Below, piece by piece: positions 27,036 to 35,372 of a stretch of 64,000 nucleotides of DNA (its first letter is position 1; each line of letters opens with the position of its first letter). A program made the translations under genes and the position numbers. The stretch comes from JANNUT01 sp046331425 (GTDB lineage Bacteria > Acidobacteriota > Polarisedimenticolia > J045), in assembly GCA_046331425.1 (NCBI GenBank), contig JAXLQU010000011.1:78449-142448 (forward strand), written 5' to 3'. Under the pieces are notes generated by a model, which was not told the DNA's origin, did not search any database, and saw nothing but the letters and a program-made list of their open reading frames with translations.

Positions 27036-27908
27036 TCAGCGCGTGTGAGTCGCGCGCGACTTGTCGGGTGTCAATGTCGAGCCTGTGTCTCCAACCTCGA
27101 ACGTTCCTGGATAGCGATTGCCCAGCAGACCAAAACAACCGTCGATTGCCGTGGTCAAGATCGGCACACCATCGACACAGGCTTCGCCGATCACATTCGC
27201 GCCCCCTTCACTGCGCGAGCTGAGCACCATCAGATCGCTGGAAGCGATCAATCGGCGAGTCCGCGGGTGTGACATCTCGCCAAGCCACTTCCAGCGCGCA
27301 TTGGAGTCGCTCTCACGGCGAGCGCGGCGGTGCCAACTTTCGCTGAGCGCTGATCCAACGTGAGATACGATGATCCTCGAATCGCGGGGCAGTCGTCGTA
27401 CCGCATACGCGGCGCGCAACGGATCTTTCACCGCCCGTAGATGGCCCACGACGATCACGCGGAGCGCGTGCGGACGAGCCCGTGCGCGTGACAGAGTCCG
27501 GACTGTGGGCGACACCGACTGATAGATCACGCACAGCTTGCGGCGCCAGCGCGGTAGCAACTGTTTGGCGGCCAACGGCTGCAACACGATCACGCGATCG
27601 GCTTGGTCGAGGGCTCGACAAGCGGTTGGCCTGGATTGGAGGTTGGGATACAGCTCGGTGCCGGTGAGCGCCACGACAATCGGCATCTGCGATCGCATCC
27701 GCCGAGCCCTCGCCACGGCGCGCGCGCAGCGCACGGCATGAAGCGCGATCATCAGATCGGCGGGCTGCGACCTGAACTCGGTAGCGATCGTGACGCGATG
27801 CCCCAGCGAGCGCAGGATCCTCGCCCAACGCTCGGCCGTCAGTCGGTTGCCACGCAGACTACCGCGTGGAGCGGGGCAGACAATCAGGATGCGCATCGGG
27901 TTTGCCAT
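27036..27908 (-). CDS. senB: SenB-like selenosugar synthase (TIGR04348-type glycosyltransferase)
   Basis: 290 residues from the ATG at 27908 (a second ATG at 27896 gives MRILIV). Diagnostic blocks match SenB: MRILIVCPAPRGSLRGNRLT, WARILRSLGHRVTIA, DLMIALHAVRCA, PIVVALTGTELYPNLQSR, ADRVIVLQPLA, VGHLRAVKDPLRAAYAVRRL, and SSRSEGGANVIGEACVDGVP. In known systems SenB joins selenium to a UDP-sugar for selenoneine synthesis with SenA and SenC. Neither lies in this window. The C-terminus ends soon after TFEVGDTGST, about 40-50 residues earlier than I expect for the family, so the protein may be truncated by a frameshift. A second fragment of the same gene lies at 33030-33210. Activity is uncertain. 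Confidence 0.7.
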   Translation of the reverse strand: MANPMRILIVCPAPRGSLRGNRLTAERWARILRSLGHRVTIATEFRSQPADLMIALHAVRCARAVARARRMRSQMPIVVALTGTELYPNLQSRPTACRALDQADRVIVLQPLAAKQLLPRWRRKLCVIYQSVSPTVRTLSRARARPHALRVIVVGHLRAVKDPLRAAYAVRRLPRDSRIIVSHVGSALSESWHRRARRESDSNARWKWLGEMSHPRTRRLIASSDLMVLSSRSEGGANVIGEACVDGVPILTTAIDGCFGLLGNRYPGTFEVGDTGSTLTPDKSRATHTR

Positions 27909-28136
27909 TCTGATCCGCCCGGACCGTTTGGCGAAACGGATTCGTGTACACCGCCCTGACCGATTGAAAGGAGAAAGCGAGGTCTCCATGTGGGCGCTAG
28001 CGTTGGAGCTTCGCAGAGGTGCCTACCGGCGGCTACGGTGAGCGCCCCGAAACTGTCGACCAGCGCTGTTTCCAGGTGCCGAACGCTGGTGTCTCATCGT
28101 CGATGGTACGAGCTGTCCAAGCTTTGAACACGGACC

Positions 28137-28931
28137 TCATCGTGACCGTGCAGCGCGCCGAGCAAACAACTCTGCACCGAGGAGCACGAAGAACGCGGAG
28201 TACAGAAAACTGTCAAGAAACACCGCCAGGTGATGTCCATACTTCGAAGCTATTGGCGTTTCCAACGCGGTGAGGAACGGGCCTGACGAGTTCGGTGCGG
28301 GGAGCAAAAGTGAGAGGACGGCTCGAGCCCAATCGGCGACTCCGGAATCCGATCCAAGCGGTGCGACCGCCACTTCGTCGGGGATCACCAACGCAAGAAG
28401 AACGATGCCGGCCACGACAGCACTTCGCGATGACCCGACAAGCAACGCCAGAGAACTTACCAAGCACATTTGGCTGACTAGCTGAGGTGTGAACAACCAG
28501 TAGATGCGCGGCACTTCCACACCCGTCGTCACTACCATGAGCATCCCTGCGGCGGCGGTTCCAAAGCCTATCAGCATTACAAGCAGCATGATTCCGATCA
28601 CCTTGCCGAGGAACAGCGCTCGATGTGGCACCGGCCGTACGAGAAACAGGTCACGCGTCCCCGCGCGGTCTTCCGCAATCATCGCCGCGACACCGCAAAC
28701 AAAGGCGCTCGTAACGGCGAGCGCTCCGAGTGACACTTGCGCGCGAATCAGGCGATACCACAAGTGCTCAGACTGAACTATTGCCGCTAGGCCGCCTCGA
28801 TCAGCGGATGCAACAGCCCAGCGAATTTCTGGAAACAGCAGCACGAGCGCGCATGCGAGATACAGCGCAACCCACTTTCGCCTCATGAACAGCGAGAGTG
28901 TGCACTTCGCGATGATCCACGCGTGTCTCAT
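28137..28931 (-). CDS. ABC-2-type exporter permease, copy 2
   Basis: 264 residues, six predicted membrane helices, starting MRHAWIIAKCTLSLFMRRKW. It is a close paralogue of the permease at 29452-30249: both have AxVCGxxAxxxEDRAxTxDLFLVRP, which is typical of ABC-2 subunits linked to gliding/multidrug-type exporters, and both end ELFARRxARSR. Its start overlaps the stop of the truncated ATPase by ATGA. It has no intact ATPase directly before it and may share the ATPase encoded at 30246-31178. Last gene of the coupled cluster. Confidence 0.8.
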   Translation of the reverse strand: MRHAWIIAKCTLSLFMRRKWVALYLACALVLLFPEIRWAVASADRGGLAAIVQSEHLWYRLIRAQVSLGALAVTSAFVCGVAAMIAEDRAGTRDLFLVRPVPHRALFLGKVIGIMLLVMLIGFGTAAAGMLMVVTTGVEVPRIYWLFTPQLVSQMCLVSSLALLVGSSRSAVVAGIVLLALVIPDEVAVAPLGSDSGVADWARAVLSLLLPAPNSSGPFLTALETPIASKYGHHLAVFLDSFLYSAFFVLLGAELFARRAARSR

Positions 28932-29455
28932 GCCCTGGCATCCAGCGCACGCCCGTACCGGTCTTTCGGCCGATGCCTCCCCGGCGCCAGGCCGACGATG
29001 CGCCCAGCGAGCTCACAAAGCAATTGTTCGAGCGCGTCACGGCGTTCAACGCAAAACACCACTCGCACAGCTTTCAGTGAGATCGGGGACAACTCGTATC
29101 CCGCAACCCGAAGGGACTCGACCTGTTCGTGGCGGCGGACCGCAACGGTCAACTTCCTGATCTCGCCGGACGTCGTCATCAAAGCGTTGATCCGGCCCTC
29201 GAGCAGCACGGTCCCGGCGCCAACCATCACCAAACGCTCACAGGCTCGGTCGATATCCCGAGTCACAAGCGGGCTGAGCAGCACGGTAGCGCCGCGCCGA
29301 TGCTTCTCGGCAATCGACTCAACGATGAACTCTCGCTCCACCGGTTCGACAGGTGCGTGGGTTGGTCCTTCGAGAACCGCTGTAGTGGTCTCCATGGAGA
29401 ACTCACTCGACGCTGCCCGCAGGTCTCGCTCCTGCGCCAGCGCAAGCCGCCTCAT
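28928..29455 (-). pseudogene. ABC ATPase remnant lacking Walker A and signature motif
   Basis: 175 residues. It aligns with the C-terminal half of the ATPase at 30246-31178: MRRLALAQ here matches MKRRIGLIQ there, and RRGATVLLSPLVTRDIDRAC matches RRGATTIMSSHVIPDVERAC, through to the shared GLAPGR..LEDxYxRALD end. The N-terminal half with Walker A, Q-loop and LSGGQ-type signature is absent, and Walker B has decayed from LLVLDEP to TAVLEGP. It cannot hydrolyse ATP by itself. Yet its ATG overlaps the upstream permease stop and its stop overlaps the downstream permease start (both ATGA), so the frame has been kept open. It may be a decaying duplicate or a retained regulatory domain. Confidence 0.75.
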
Positions 29456-30249
29456 CGCGACCGCGCAACTCGCCGGGCAAACAGCTCGGCACCGAGAAGC
29501 ACTAGCAAGGCGGAGTACAGAAAGTTGTCGAAGAAGACTGCTAGATGGTGCCCCGGCGGCATTGGGACTGGACTTGCCGTGAGCCCGACAAGGAACGGCT
29601 CCGGTGGATTCGGTGCGGGGAGCAACAGAGAGATCACCACTCGCGCCCAGTATGTTGACCCTGTGTCCAACGCAGACGGTGCAACAGCGTGTGCCTCCGT
29701 GATGCCCAGCAGAATGAGAAGAGCACCGGCCACGAGGATGTTCCGCGAAGCTCCGCCGAGCAACGCAAGGCCGTTGACCAAGTACGCTTGGCTCACTCGA
29801 TGCAGGATCGTCAGCCAGAAGAGCGATCCAACGTCCGCACCTGTGGCCATCGCGAGAAGCAATCCGGCAATGGACGTACCGATACTGATCAGCGTCACGA
29901 GCAGCAGCGTCCCCATCGCCTTGCCAAGAAAGAGCGCGCTACGCGCCGCCGGTCGTACAAGAAAGAGATCGAGCGTACTGGCGCGATCTTCCTGGTAGAC
30001 CGCCACAAAACCGCAAACTAGTGCGCTCATCACCGAGAGCGCCTCCATAGTCTCCTGCGCGCCGATGAGGTGCCACTCAAACTCTTCGGAACGAAACAGC
30101 GCAGACAGTCCACCTGAAGCAGAGGTCTCAATGGCCCACCGAACCGCAGGGAACAGGTCAATGAATCCTGCAAGGAGAAACAGTGCGATCCACCCGCGCC
30201 TGATGAATAGCGAGAGTGTGTACTTCGCTATGATCCATGCGTGCCTCAC
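29452..30249 (-). CDS. ABC-2-type exporter permease, copy 1
   Basis: 265 residues, six predicted membrane helices (for example WIALFLLAGFIDLFPAVRW, TLLLVTLISIGTSIAGLLLA, ILVAGALLILLGI). It begins MRHAWIIAKYTLSLFIRRGW, nearly the same as the second copy, and carries VYQEDRASTLDLFLVRPAAR. Its ATG overlaps the stop of the intact ATPase gene (ATGA) and its stop overlaps the ATPase remnant. It pairs with the intact ATPase as an exporter. The substrate is not evident. Confidence 0.82.
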   Translation of the reverse strand: MRHAWIIAKYTLSLFIRRGWIALFLLAGFIDLFPAVRWAIETSASGGLSALFRSEEFEWHLIGAQETMEALSVMSALVCGFVAVYQEDRASTLDLFLVRPAARSALFLGKAMGTLLLVTLISIGTSIAGLLLAMATGADVGSLFWLTILHRVSQAYLVNGLALLGGASRNILVAGALLILLGITEAHAVAPSALDTGSTYWARVVISLLLPAPNPPEPFLVGLTASPVPMPPGHHLAVFFDNFLYSALLVLLGAELFARRVARSR

Positions 30250-31178
30250 GCACTGGCATCCAGCGCGCGCCTGTACACGTCCTCCAACCGGCGCCTACCT
30301 GGCGCCAAGCCGACGATGCGCACATCGAGATCGCGAAGCAGTCGCTCGAGTGTGTCACGGCGCCCAGCGTTACACACCACTCTGGCAAGTGTCGGCGAGA
30401 AGTGGGCCAACTCGTATCCAGCGGCTCCAATAGACACAGCCTGTTCTTGACGGGCTATCGTCACGGTCAGCTCCCAGGTCTCATCTGTCATCGCAACCAG
30501 GTCAGTGATCTGGCCCTCGAGCAGCACACTCCCGGAGCCAATCATCACCAAGCGTTCACAGGCTCGCTCGACATCGGGAATGACATGCGAACTCATGATC
30601 GTGGTGGCGCCGCGCCTACGCTCCTCGACAAGCGAGTCGAAGATGAGTTCCCGCCCGGCCGGATCGACGCCGCTCAGTGGCTCGTCTAGTACGAGGAGGT
30701 CGGGCTTGGCAAGTACCGCCTGGATTAAGCCGATACGACGTTTCATTCCGTTGGAGTAGCTTCCGAACGGGCGATCGAGCGCGTGCGAGAGCTCGAGTCT
30801 TTCAGACCATTGAGTGATGCTTAGACTGAGACTCTCCTTGTCGATCTCTGAACAGCGACCCAGCAAGAGGAGCAACGCTCTCCCCGTCATATGGCTATGA
30901 AAGGAAAACAACTCAGGAAGATATCCGATTCTAGGTTTCGAGGCGCACGCAGTCGGTGGCGCCCCGAACAATTGGATCTCCCCTCGATCCGGTCGGAGGA
31001 GCCCCAGCAAGATCTTCAGGAGCGTCGTTTTTCCGGCGCCGTTAGGCCCAACGACACCGAGCGCACACCCACGTGGGACGACGAGGTCCACGCCCGCTAG
31101 GGCACGCACTTCCCGCTTGTGCAGAAAGCGGAACGTCTTGCTGACGTTGAGAGCAGTGATCGCATTGTCGCTCATCAA
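30246..31178 (-). CDS. ABC transporter ATPase, intact
   Basis: 310 residues. Walker A GPNGAGKTTLLKILLGL (about 46-62), Q-loop in YLPELFSFHSHMTG, signature SYSNGMKRRIGLIQ, Walker B LLVLDEPLSGVDP and the H-loop in IMSSHVIPDVERACER are all present, followed by a ~80-residue C-terminal extension typical of ABC-2-linked ATPases. The start overlaps the TlpA-like gene's stop by ATGA, and the stop overlaps the permease start likewise. It should power the exporter encoded downstream. A half-length decayed duplicate follows the first permease. Confidence 0.92.
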   Translation of the reverse strand: MMSDNAITALNVSKTFRFLHKREVRALAGVDLVVPRGCALGVVGPNGAGKTTLLKILLGLLRPDRGEIQLFGAPPTACASKPRIGYLPELFSFHSHMTGRALLLLLGRCSEIDKESLSLSITQWSERLELSHALDRPFGSYSNGMKRRIGLIQAVLAKPDLLVLDEPLSGVDPAGRELIFDSLVEERRRGATTIMSSHVIPDVERACERLVMIGSGSVLLEGQITDLVAMTDETWELTVTIARQEQAVSIGAAGYELAHFSPTLARVVCNAGRRDTLERLLRDLDVRIVGLAPGRRRLEDVYRRALDASA

Positions 31179-31684
31179 TGGTCTACTCTGGTGGCATTGA
31201 TTAGCGATTCCAGGAAGTTGGGGTCGAGACCAACTCGCGACATCAGAACAGTACCCCTGCTGATCGCAACACTGCTCGGCAGCGCCGAGACACCGAACCG
31301 TTTCCCGACACCCCCACCCGGATCGAGCAAGACAGTGAAGGGCAGCTCTGTAGCCGCCACATATCGCCGAACGACTTCAGGCTTCTCGTCTGTGATCGCC
31401 ACGACCTCGATGTCCTGGCGAGTCAACTCCTCATGGGACTTCTTGAAAGCTTGAAGCTCGCGACGGCAAGGGGGACACCAAGTGGCCCAGAACAACAAGA
31501 CGACGCCTCGACGGTTCTTGTAGGCTCCGGCAATGTCGTAGGGTGCGCCGTCCAGCGCGCGCAACTCGAAGACCGGCGATGAAGCGCCCTTCTCGAGTAA
31601 GCGGGCCGTGTCTTTGTGCTCAATGAAGACGAGTTTCAATCCGATGGTGGCAAGCAGGAGTGTCAACATCGCGATCCAGCGCAT
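31175..31684 (-). CDS. TlpA/ResA-like membrane-anchored thioredoxin
   Basis: 169 residues. An N-terminal membrane anchor (MRWIAMLTLLLATIGLKLVF) precedes a thioredoxin fold with the redox motif WATWCPPCRRELQAF, the LPSSVAIS cis-Pro loop (as APLPSSV-type), and FTVLLDPGGGVGKRFGV. Such proteins reduce or shuffle disulphides in the periplasm, for example during cytochrome c or exported-peptide maturation. It is translationally coupled to the ABC ATPase downstream and 186 bp after a Cys-rich secreted protein, suggesting a redox step in a shared export pathway. That link is inference. Confidence 0.88.
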   Translation of the reverse strand: MRWIAMLTLLLATIGLKLVFIEHKDTARLLEKGASSPVFELRALDGAPYDIAGAYKNRRGVVLLFWATWCPPCRRELQAFKKSHEELTRQDIEVVAITDEKPEVVRRYVAATELPFTVLLDPGGGVGKRFGVSALPSSVAISRGTVLMSRVGLDPNFLESLINATRVDH

Positions 31685-31869
31685 TTGTCTTCCTCGTCCG
31701 ACCTTGCCGTCGCGAGTGCCTACACCAGGCTAGGCGGCTCATCGGCACTCTACCAGATGCTGCGGCCCATCCAATCTTGGCTTGCACAGAGCGAGTTCTG
31801 ATCGAAAGACAGGGCCACGAAACGGAGCTCGCCGCAGACACATTCATGCCGGTGCCGCCCACCTGCTAG

Positions 31870-32706
31870 TTACATGGAGTGGTAAAGGATCAATCGGTAA
31901 AGGAATGGCTCGTACATCGTGCACGCAGCCCCGCAAGGCGCCAACTCGGCTGCGACATTTCCCATGCAGGCCTGGTAATCTTGTGACTCACCGAACAACG
32001 CCCACCAGACCCGTTTGAAGAAGCCTTTCGGTCCGTACTTCCGCGCACAGTCTCGCCGCCCGGCCTCTGCTGCCGAGCTACAACACGCCTGGCAGTCTTC
32101 TATTGTGCACGATGACATTGAACAACCTAGCGAGTTACCCAGGAGCGACCTGAGCGCCTCGCTACAGTCAGCGATCAACTGGGGCGTCCTGAGGTACTCT
32201 GCGATCACGTCAACCAATGTGAGGCATAGATCCCTCTCCTGCGATGTCCCTACGTTCGCTAACAGAATCGCCAAGTAGTAGTCATGCGCTTCCTTCATCG
32301 CCTGCAAGACGTGAGAGTCGTCCAGCGCCTGGCAGTTCATGACTGTGGAGCTCACGAGCGTCCGTGAGAGGGCCGGAAGTGTCAAGTTGTACGTCATCGT
32401 CCCGAGTGAGCCAAACGTCAGCGTCATAAGTGCGTTCGGCCCTGGGCTTGTGGTCGACAACTCAAAGATGTCGGTCTGCCCCATGAAGTGAGCACGGACG
32501 GCGACATAGTTCGGAGCGACCTGACCGCACATCAACAGCTCACCATAGGAAGTCGGGCGCCGGGTGTTGAACTCTCCGGTACTCGGGTTCCATGTGGCGC
32601 CCTGAACGGGGAGAGGCGTGCATGGCGTAGCGGCGATTGAGGCAGAAACGCCTAGAAGCACTCCAACAACTGCTGCGGTAGCGATCTGCTCGAGTCGACG
32701 TGTCAT
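31870..32706 (-). CDS. Cys-rich secreted protein
   Basis: 278 residues. The ATG at 32706 has GGAGG 6 bases upstream. The signal peptide is LEQIATAAVVGVLLGVSASI, with cleavage near AAT. The mature part is beta-rich at first (MTLTFGSLGTMTYNLTLPAL), then helical, with about 14 Cys, clustered in SLGCSMSSCTIEDCQACCSS and in LAPCGAACTMY near the end. No CxxCH haem sites. I do not recognise the family. It is the first gene of the minus-strand group with the TlpA-like protein and exporter, so disulphide handling of this protein by TlpA is a reasonable guess. The 185-bp gap could hold a separate promoter. Confidence 0.65.
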   Translation of the reverse strand: MTRRLEQIATAAVVGVLLGVSASIAATPCTPLPVQGATWNPSTGEFNTRRPTSYGELLMCGQVAPNYVAVRAHFMGQTDIFELSTTSPGPNALMTLTFGSLGTMTYNLTLPALSRTLVSSTVMNCQALDDSHVLQAMKEAHDYYLAILLANVGTSQERDLCLTLVDVIAEYLRTPQLIADCSEALRSLLGNSLGCSMSSCTIEDCQACCSSAAEAGRRDCARKYGPKGFFKRVWWALFGESQDYQACMGNVAAELAPCGAACTMYEPFLYRLILYHSM

Positions 32707-33702
32707 CGTATCCTCCAATCTCGCGGTTGCTTACGCGCACCAACCAGGCGCGCCGCCGCATGAGGCCGGGTGTGACGAAGTGCTGCCCCTACGTGGAGTC
32801 GAATGCCCCCAAGGCGGTGATCGAGATGACTCTTCGGTTGCTCTGAAGCCAACCGTTACGCGGGCTCCACTAGCAACCGTCCATTGATGAAGCTCAGAAG
32901 TCATACAGGCTCCTCGGCCTGCGAGTCGCGTGAAGTATTAGACGCGTGTCCGGGGGGGGGGCACTTGACGCTCGTCAAAACGGGTTCATCGCAACTCTCG
33001 TGCAGCAGTTAGTCGAGTTGCGCACTCGCGATGCTGAAAGACGATCGTGTGACTGGCCCGGTAGAGCGCCCCACGAGCGCCTGGATTGCGGATTCGGATA
33101 CAGCTCGGTGTCTGTGAGGTCGACAACAATCGGCGCTTCGGGGCGCATCGCCGAGCCTGCACCACATCGCTTTACGCCCGACGTAAAGCGCGACTATCGT
33201 AACGGTGTTGTGATTTCCGTGGTCCGAGTCACGCCCGCCTCGTGACCCCGACCACGTGGATCGCAAACGAGGTTACGCGCAAGTATTTGGCCAACCAAAT
33301 CTCCGCGACGAAGCGATCGTCGTCCAATCTCTCGCCAAAGGAGATCATACCGATCGCGGAAGCAAAGTTGTCACCGTCAATCCGAACCTTTCTGGAAAGA
33401 CCGCATTGCAGCAGTCCTAACGCCAAGCAGATCCTGACGCTCGACTCCTCCGCGACGACCGGGATCTATCGAATCGATCGATCGTCATGAGGAATTCTCG
33501 ACAGGTCACAGCGACAAGGGAAGAACACCTCTCCGTGACCGGCTACCCAGGAAAGTGCACTGCACGGGTTGCTGCGCCATCGATAGAGTGTGTGCCTGCG
33601 ACACCGATCGGTTGCACGGATCTCCAGCAGCACGGACCTGGGAGCAGGGTAGAAGTTGCGATCGGCCATCCGACCTCCTCGTCACGCCCGATCAAGATGC
33701 CG
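32707..33702. other. Long gap with gene relics
   Basis: About 1 kb without an intact gene. It holds a run of ten G at 32952-32961, a fragment of a second senB copy at 33030-33210, and a minus-strand open frame at 33229-33426 whose translation (SRKVRIDGDNFASAIGMISF, AEIWLAKYLRVTSFAIHVVG) looks protein-like but is too short and start-less to name. The promoter of the Cys-rich gene should be in the first 150 bp. Confidence 0.5.
33030..33210 (-). pseudogene. senB fragment
   Basis: On the minus strand this reads approximately PIVVDLTDTELYPNPQSR, matching PIVVALTGTELYPNLQSR in the SenB-like gene at 27036-27908. The DNA shares stretches such as CAGCTCGGTG and GACAATCGGC with it, and similarity continues on both sides (AAGCGCGA.TATC against AAGCGCGATCATC). 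Stops and frameshifts prevent a complete protein. The two copies point the same way and bracket the exporter cluster. Confidence 0.65.
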
Positions 33703-34935
33703 CTAGAACCGCCAGCTCACACCCAACTCGATCTGATCGTTGGAATCATCGTCACCGTCGGTGCGCTGCCCAGAGAACAGCAACAACCAGCGACGCCCGA
33801 GCGTCACGTCGACATCGATGCCGAGCCAGTTGATGGTGCGATCGGGAGCGACGGTCAAGAGCGATGTTTCATTCTGCGTGCCGCCGGTCAGCTCGAAGTG
33901 CACGCGTTCTCCAAGGTCGAGGCCCGCGCTCACCGAGTGCAGCCAGCCTTCGGTTCGCTCATTGGTGTAGCGCGTGCTGCGTGAGCGTGCATCGATGTTG
34001 TACTTGGTCAGGTTATCGGCGCCGAATGTCACCGTATAGCGGTTCGAATTGGTGCTGATGCCATCGGAGGTGTCGCTGCGGAGCTCACCGCCAACGCGGA
34101 AGTGCTTGGCGAAACGCCAGCGAGCACCAAGCCAGACACCGCGACGCTGGCGCTCGTCGAACACGGTTTCGGGCGTGACGAAGTCGGTGTACAGCCGCAC
34201 ATTGCGGCGATCGTCGTAACCGCCATTCAGCTCGAACGTGTCGGTGAACTGATAGCGCGCCATCAGGAACGAGCTGGTAGGGGCAAACGCGCTTTCTCCC
34301 GCATCGGCCTTCCAGCCGCGATTGATGTCGACCTCCTGTGTCAGGTACGTCATCAGCTTCTTACTGCGGATCATCCCCTGTATGTACACGAACTCGCGAT
34401 TGATCTCCCCTTTCTGATAACTGCCGATCAGCCCGGTCGTGAGTTCCCAATCGAGCTTGGCGTCCTTCTTCTGGCGCAGTTCGTAGTAGGCGCCGTACTC
34501 GCGGACTTCGGTGGAGTATCCCTGATCGATCCGATCCGGCTGCGAGCCGGCGATAGCGCCGACACGCCAGCGCGGTGTGCTGTACTCGGCCGACGCGCCG
34601 TCGTAGATCGAGATTGCACTCAAGGAGGGCGTGATCTGGCGGCCCACCGTGACACGCCAATCGGAGTCCTTCGGATGCCATCCCGCCGAAAGCCGATAGA
34701 TGCGCGTGAGCGAGTCGTTGCGATCCGGTCCGTCCGGCACTGTGCGATAGGTGCGACGCGAGCGAACATCGGCCGAGAGCTCGAGCGGTGTGCCGGCCAG
34801 TCCACGTGCGTCGAAGCGAAGATCGAGCCCTGGTTGCGACACGTCGCTGCCAAATCCGGTCCGATCGCGCACCGCCAAGTAGCGCACCCCCACACGACCG
34901 CTGATTCCCATTTGGCGCATTCGTTTGTCGAGCAT
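33703..34935 (-). CDS. Outer-membrane beta-barrel, porin part of a cytochrome conduit
   Basis: 410 residues of alternating beta strands with aromatic girdles (for example LRFDARGLAGTPLELSADVR, FVYIQGMIRSKKLMTYLTQE, WLLLFSGQRTDGDDDSND), ending in ...QIELGVSWRF. The terminal Phe is the outer-membrane insertion signal. The frame has no signal peptide of its own: it opens at an ATG (34935) inside the last sense codons of the upstream frame. A single extra A in the AAAA run at about 34935-34939 would fuse it to the signal-bearing frame upstream. I take the two as one split gene. Next to the multihaem cytochromes, it probably forms the porin sheath of a porin-cytochrome complex. Confidence 0.75.
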   Translation of the reverse strand: MLDKRMRQMGISGRVGVRYLAVRDRTGFGSDVSQPGLDLRFDARGLAGTPLELSADVRSRRTYRTVPDGPDRNDSLTRIYRLSAGWHPKDSDWRVTVGRQITPSLSAISIYDGASAEYSTPRWRVGAIAGSQPDRIDQGYSTEVREYGAYYELRQKKDAKLDWELTTGLIGSYQKGEINREFVYIQGMIRSKKLMTYLTQEVDINRGWKADAGESAFAPTSSFLMARYQFTDTFELNGGYDDRRNVRLYTDFVTPETVFDERQRRGVWLGARWRFAKHFRVGGELRSDTSDGISTNSNRYTVTFGADNLTKYNIDARSRSTRYTNERTEGWLHSVSAGLDLGERVHFELTGGTQNETSLLTVAPDRTINWLGIDVDVTLGRRWLLLFSGQRTDGDDDSNDQIELGVSWRF

Positions 34936-35372
34936 CTTTTGGGTTTCTCCGGCTTCGGTTCTTGCTTCGGCGTTTCAGCAACGGCCGGCTGCTCGGGGCC
35001 GGGTGTCGACAACTGCCCTGGTCCCGCGCGACCCGTCATGTCGACCGCACCGTGAGCGATGAAGCGCACCGTGTCGCCCACCTTCAGCTCGACATTCGGT
35101 GTCTCGACCTTACAGGCCGACTTGTGCGACGAGACGTCCGTCACAGCCAGCACGGCAACGATGACATCGCCGCGCACAACCTCGATCTTGTCACCAACAC
35201 GAACGCCCTCATCCTGACCGGCATCGATGTAGGCAGAGTCACCAGCCAGGTAGGTGATGCTGGCTTTCAAGCCGATCAGCCGATCGCCTTTCTCCTGTGC
35301 GATCGCCGCGCCACAAACCAAGGCCAGCGCGCAGCAGGCAAGCGTTACCCAGATCGCGCGCGAGCGGAACAT
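34620..35372 (-). CDS. Signal peptide and periplasmic domain of the split barrel gene (frame overruns)
   Basis: The ATG at 35372 begins a signal peptide (MFRSRAIWVTLACCALALVC, cleaved near AIAQ). Residues ~30-105 form a small FlgT-C-like beta domain (SITYLAGDSAYIDAGQDEGV, VGDKIEVVRG, VELKVGDTVRFIA), followed by a Pro/Glu linker ending EPKPEKPK. After that the frame runs on as Arg/Ser-rich sequence antiparallel in frame to the barrel gene, which is not real protein; the true product should shift into the barrel frame at about 34936. Its ATG overlaps the stop of the 28-haem gene (TGATG), so it belongs to the cytochrome operon. Confidence 0.65.
   Translation of the reverse strand: MFRSRAIWVTLACCALALVCGAAIAQEKGDRLIGLKASITYLAGDSAYIDAGQDEGVRVGDKIEVVRGDVIVAVLAVTDVSSHKSACKVETPNVELKVGDTVRFIAHGAVDMTGRAGPGQLSTPGPEQPAVAETPKQEPKPEKPKRCSTNECAKWESAVVWGCATWRCAIGPDLAATCRNQGSIFASTHVDWPAHRSSSRPMFARVAPIAQCRTDRIATTRSRASIGFRRDGIRRTPIGVSRWAARSRPP

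Noticed and set aside
31620..31862. 80-codon minus-strand frame before TlpA as exported peptide candidate
   Set aside because: No ribosome site or clear leader, runs into the TlpA gene, and composition looks like random high-GC frame.
33229..33426. 65-codon protein-like minus-strand frame
   Set aside because: Too short, no start signal and unrecognised; mentioned only as possible relic in the gap entry.
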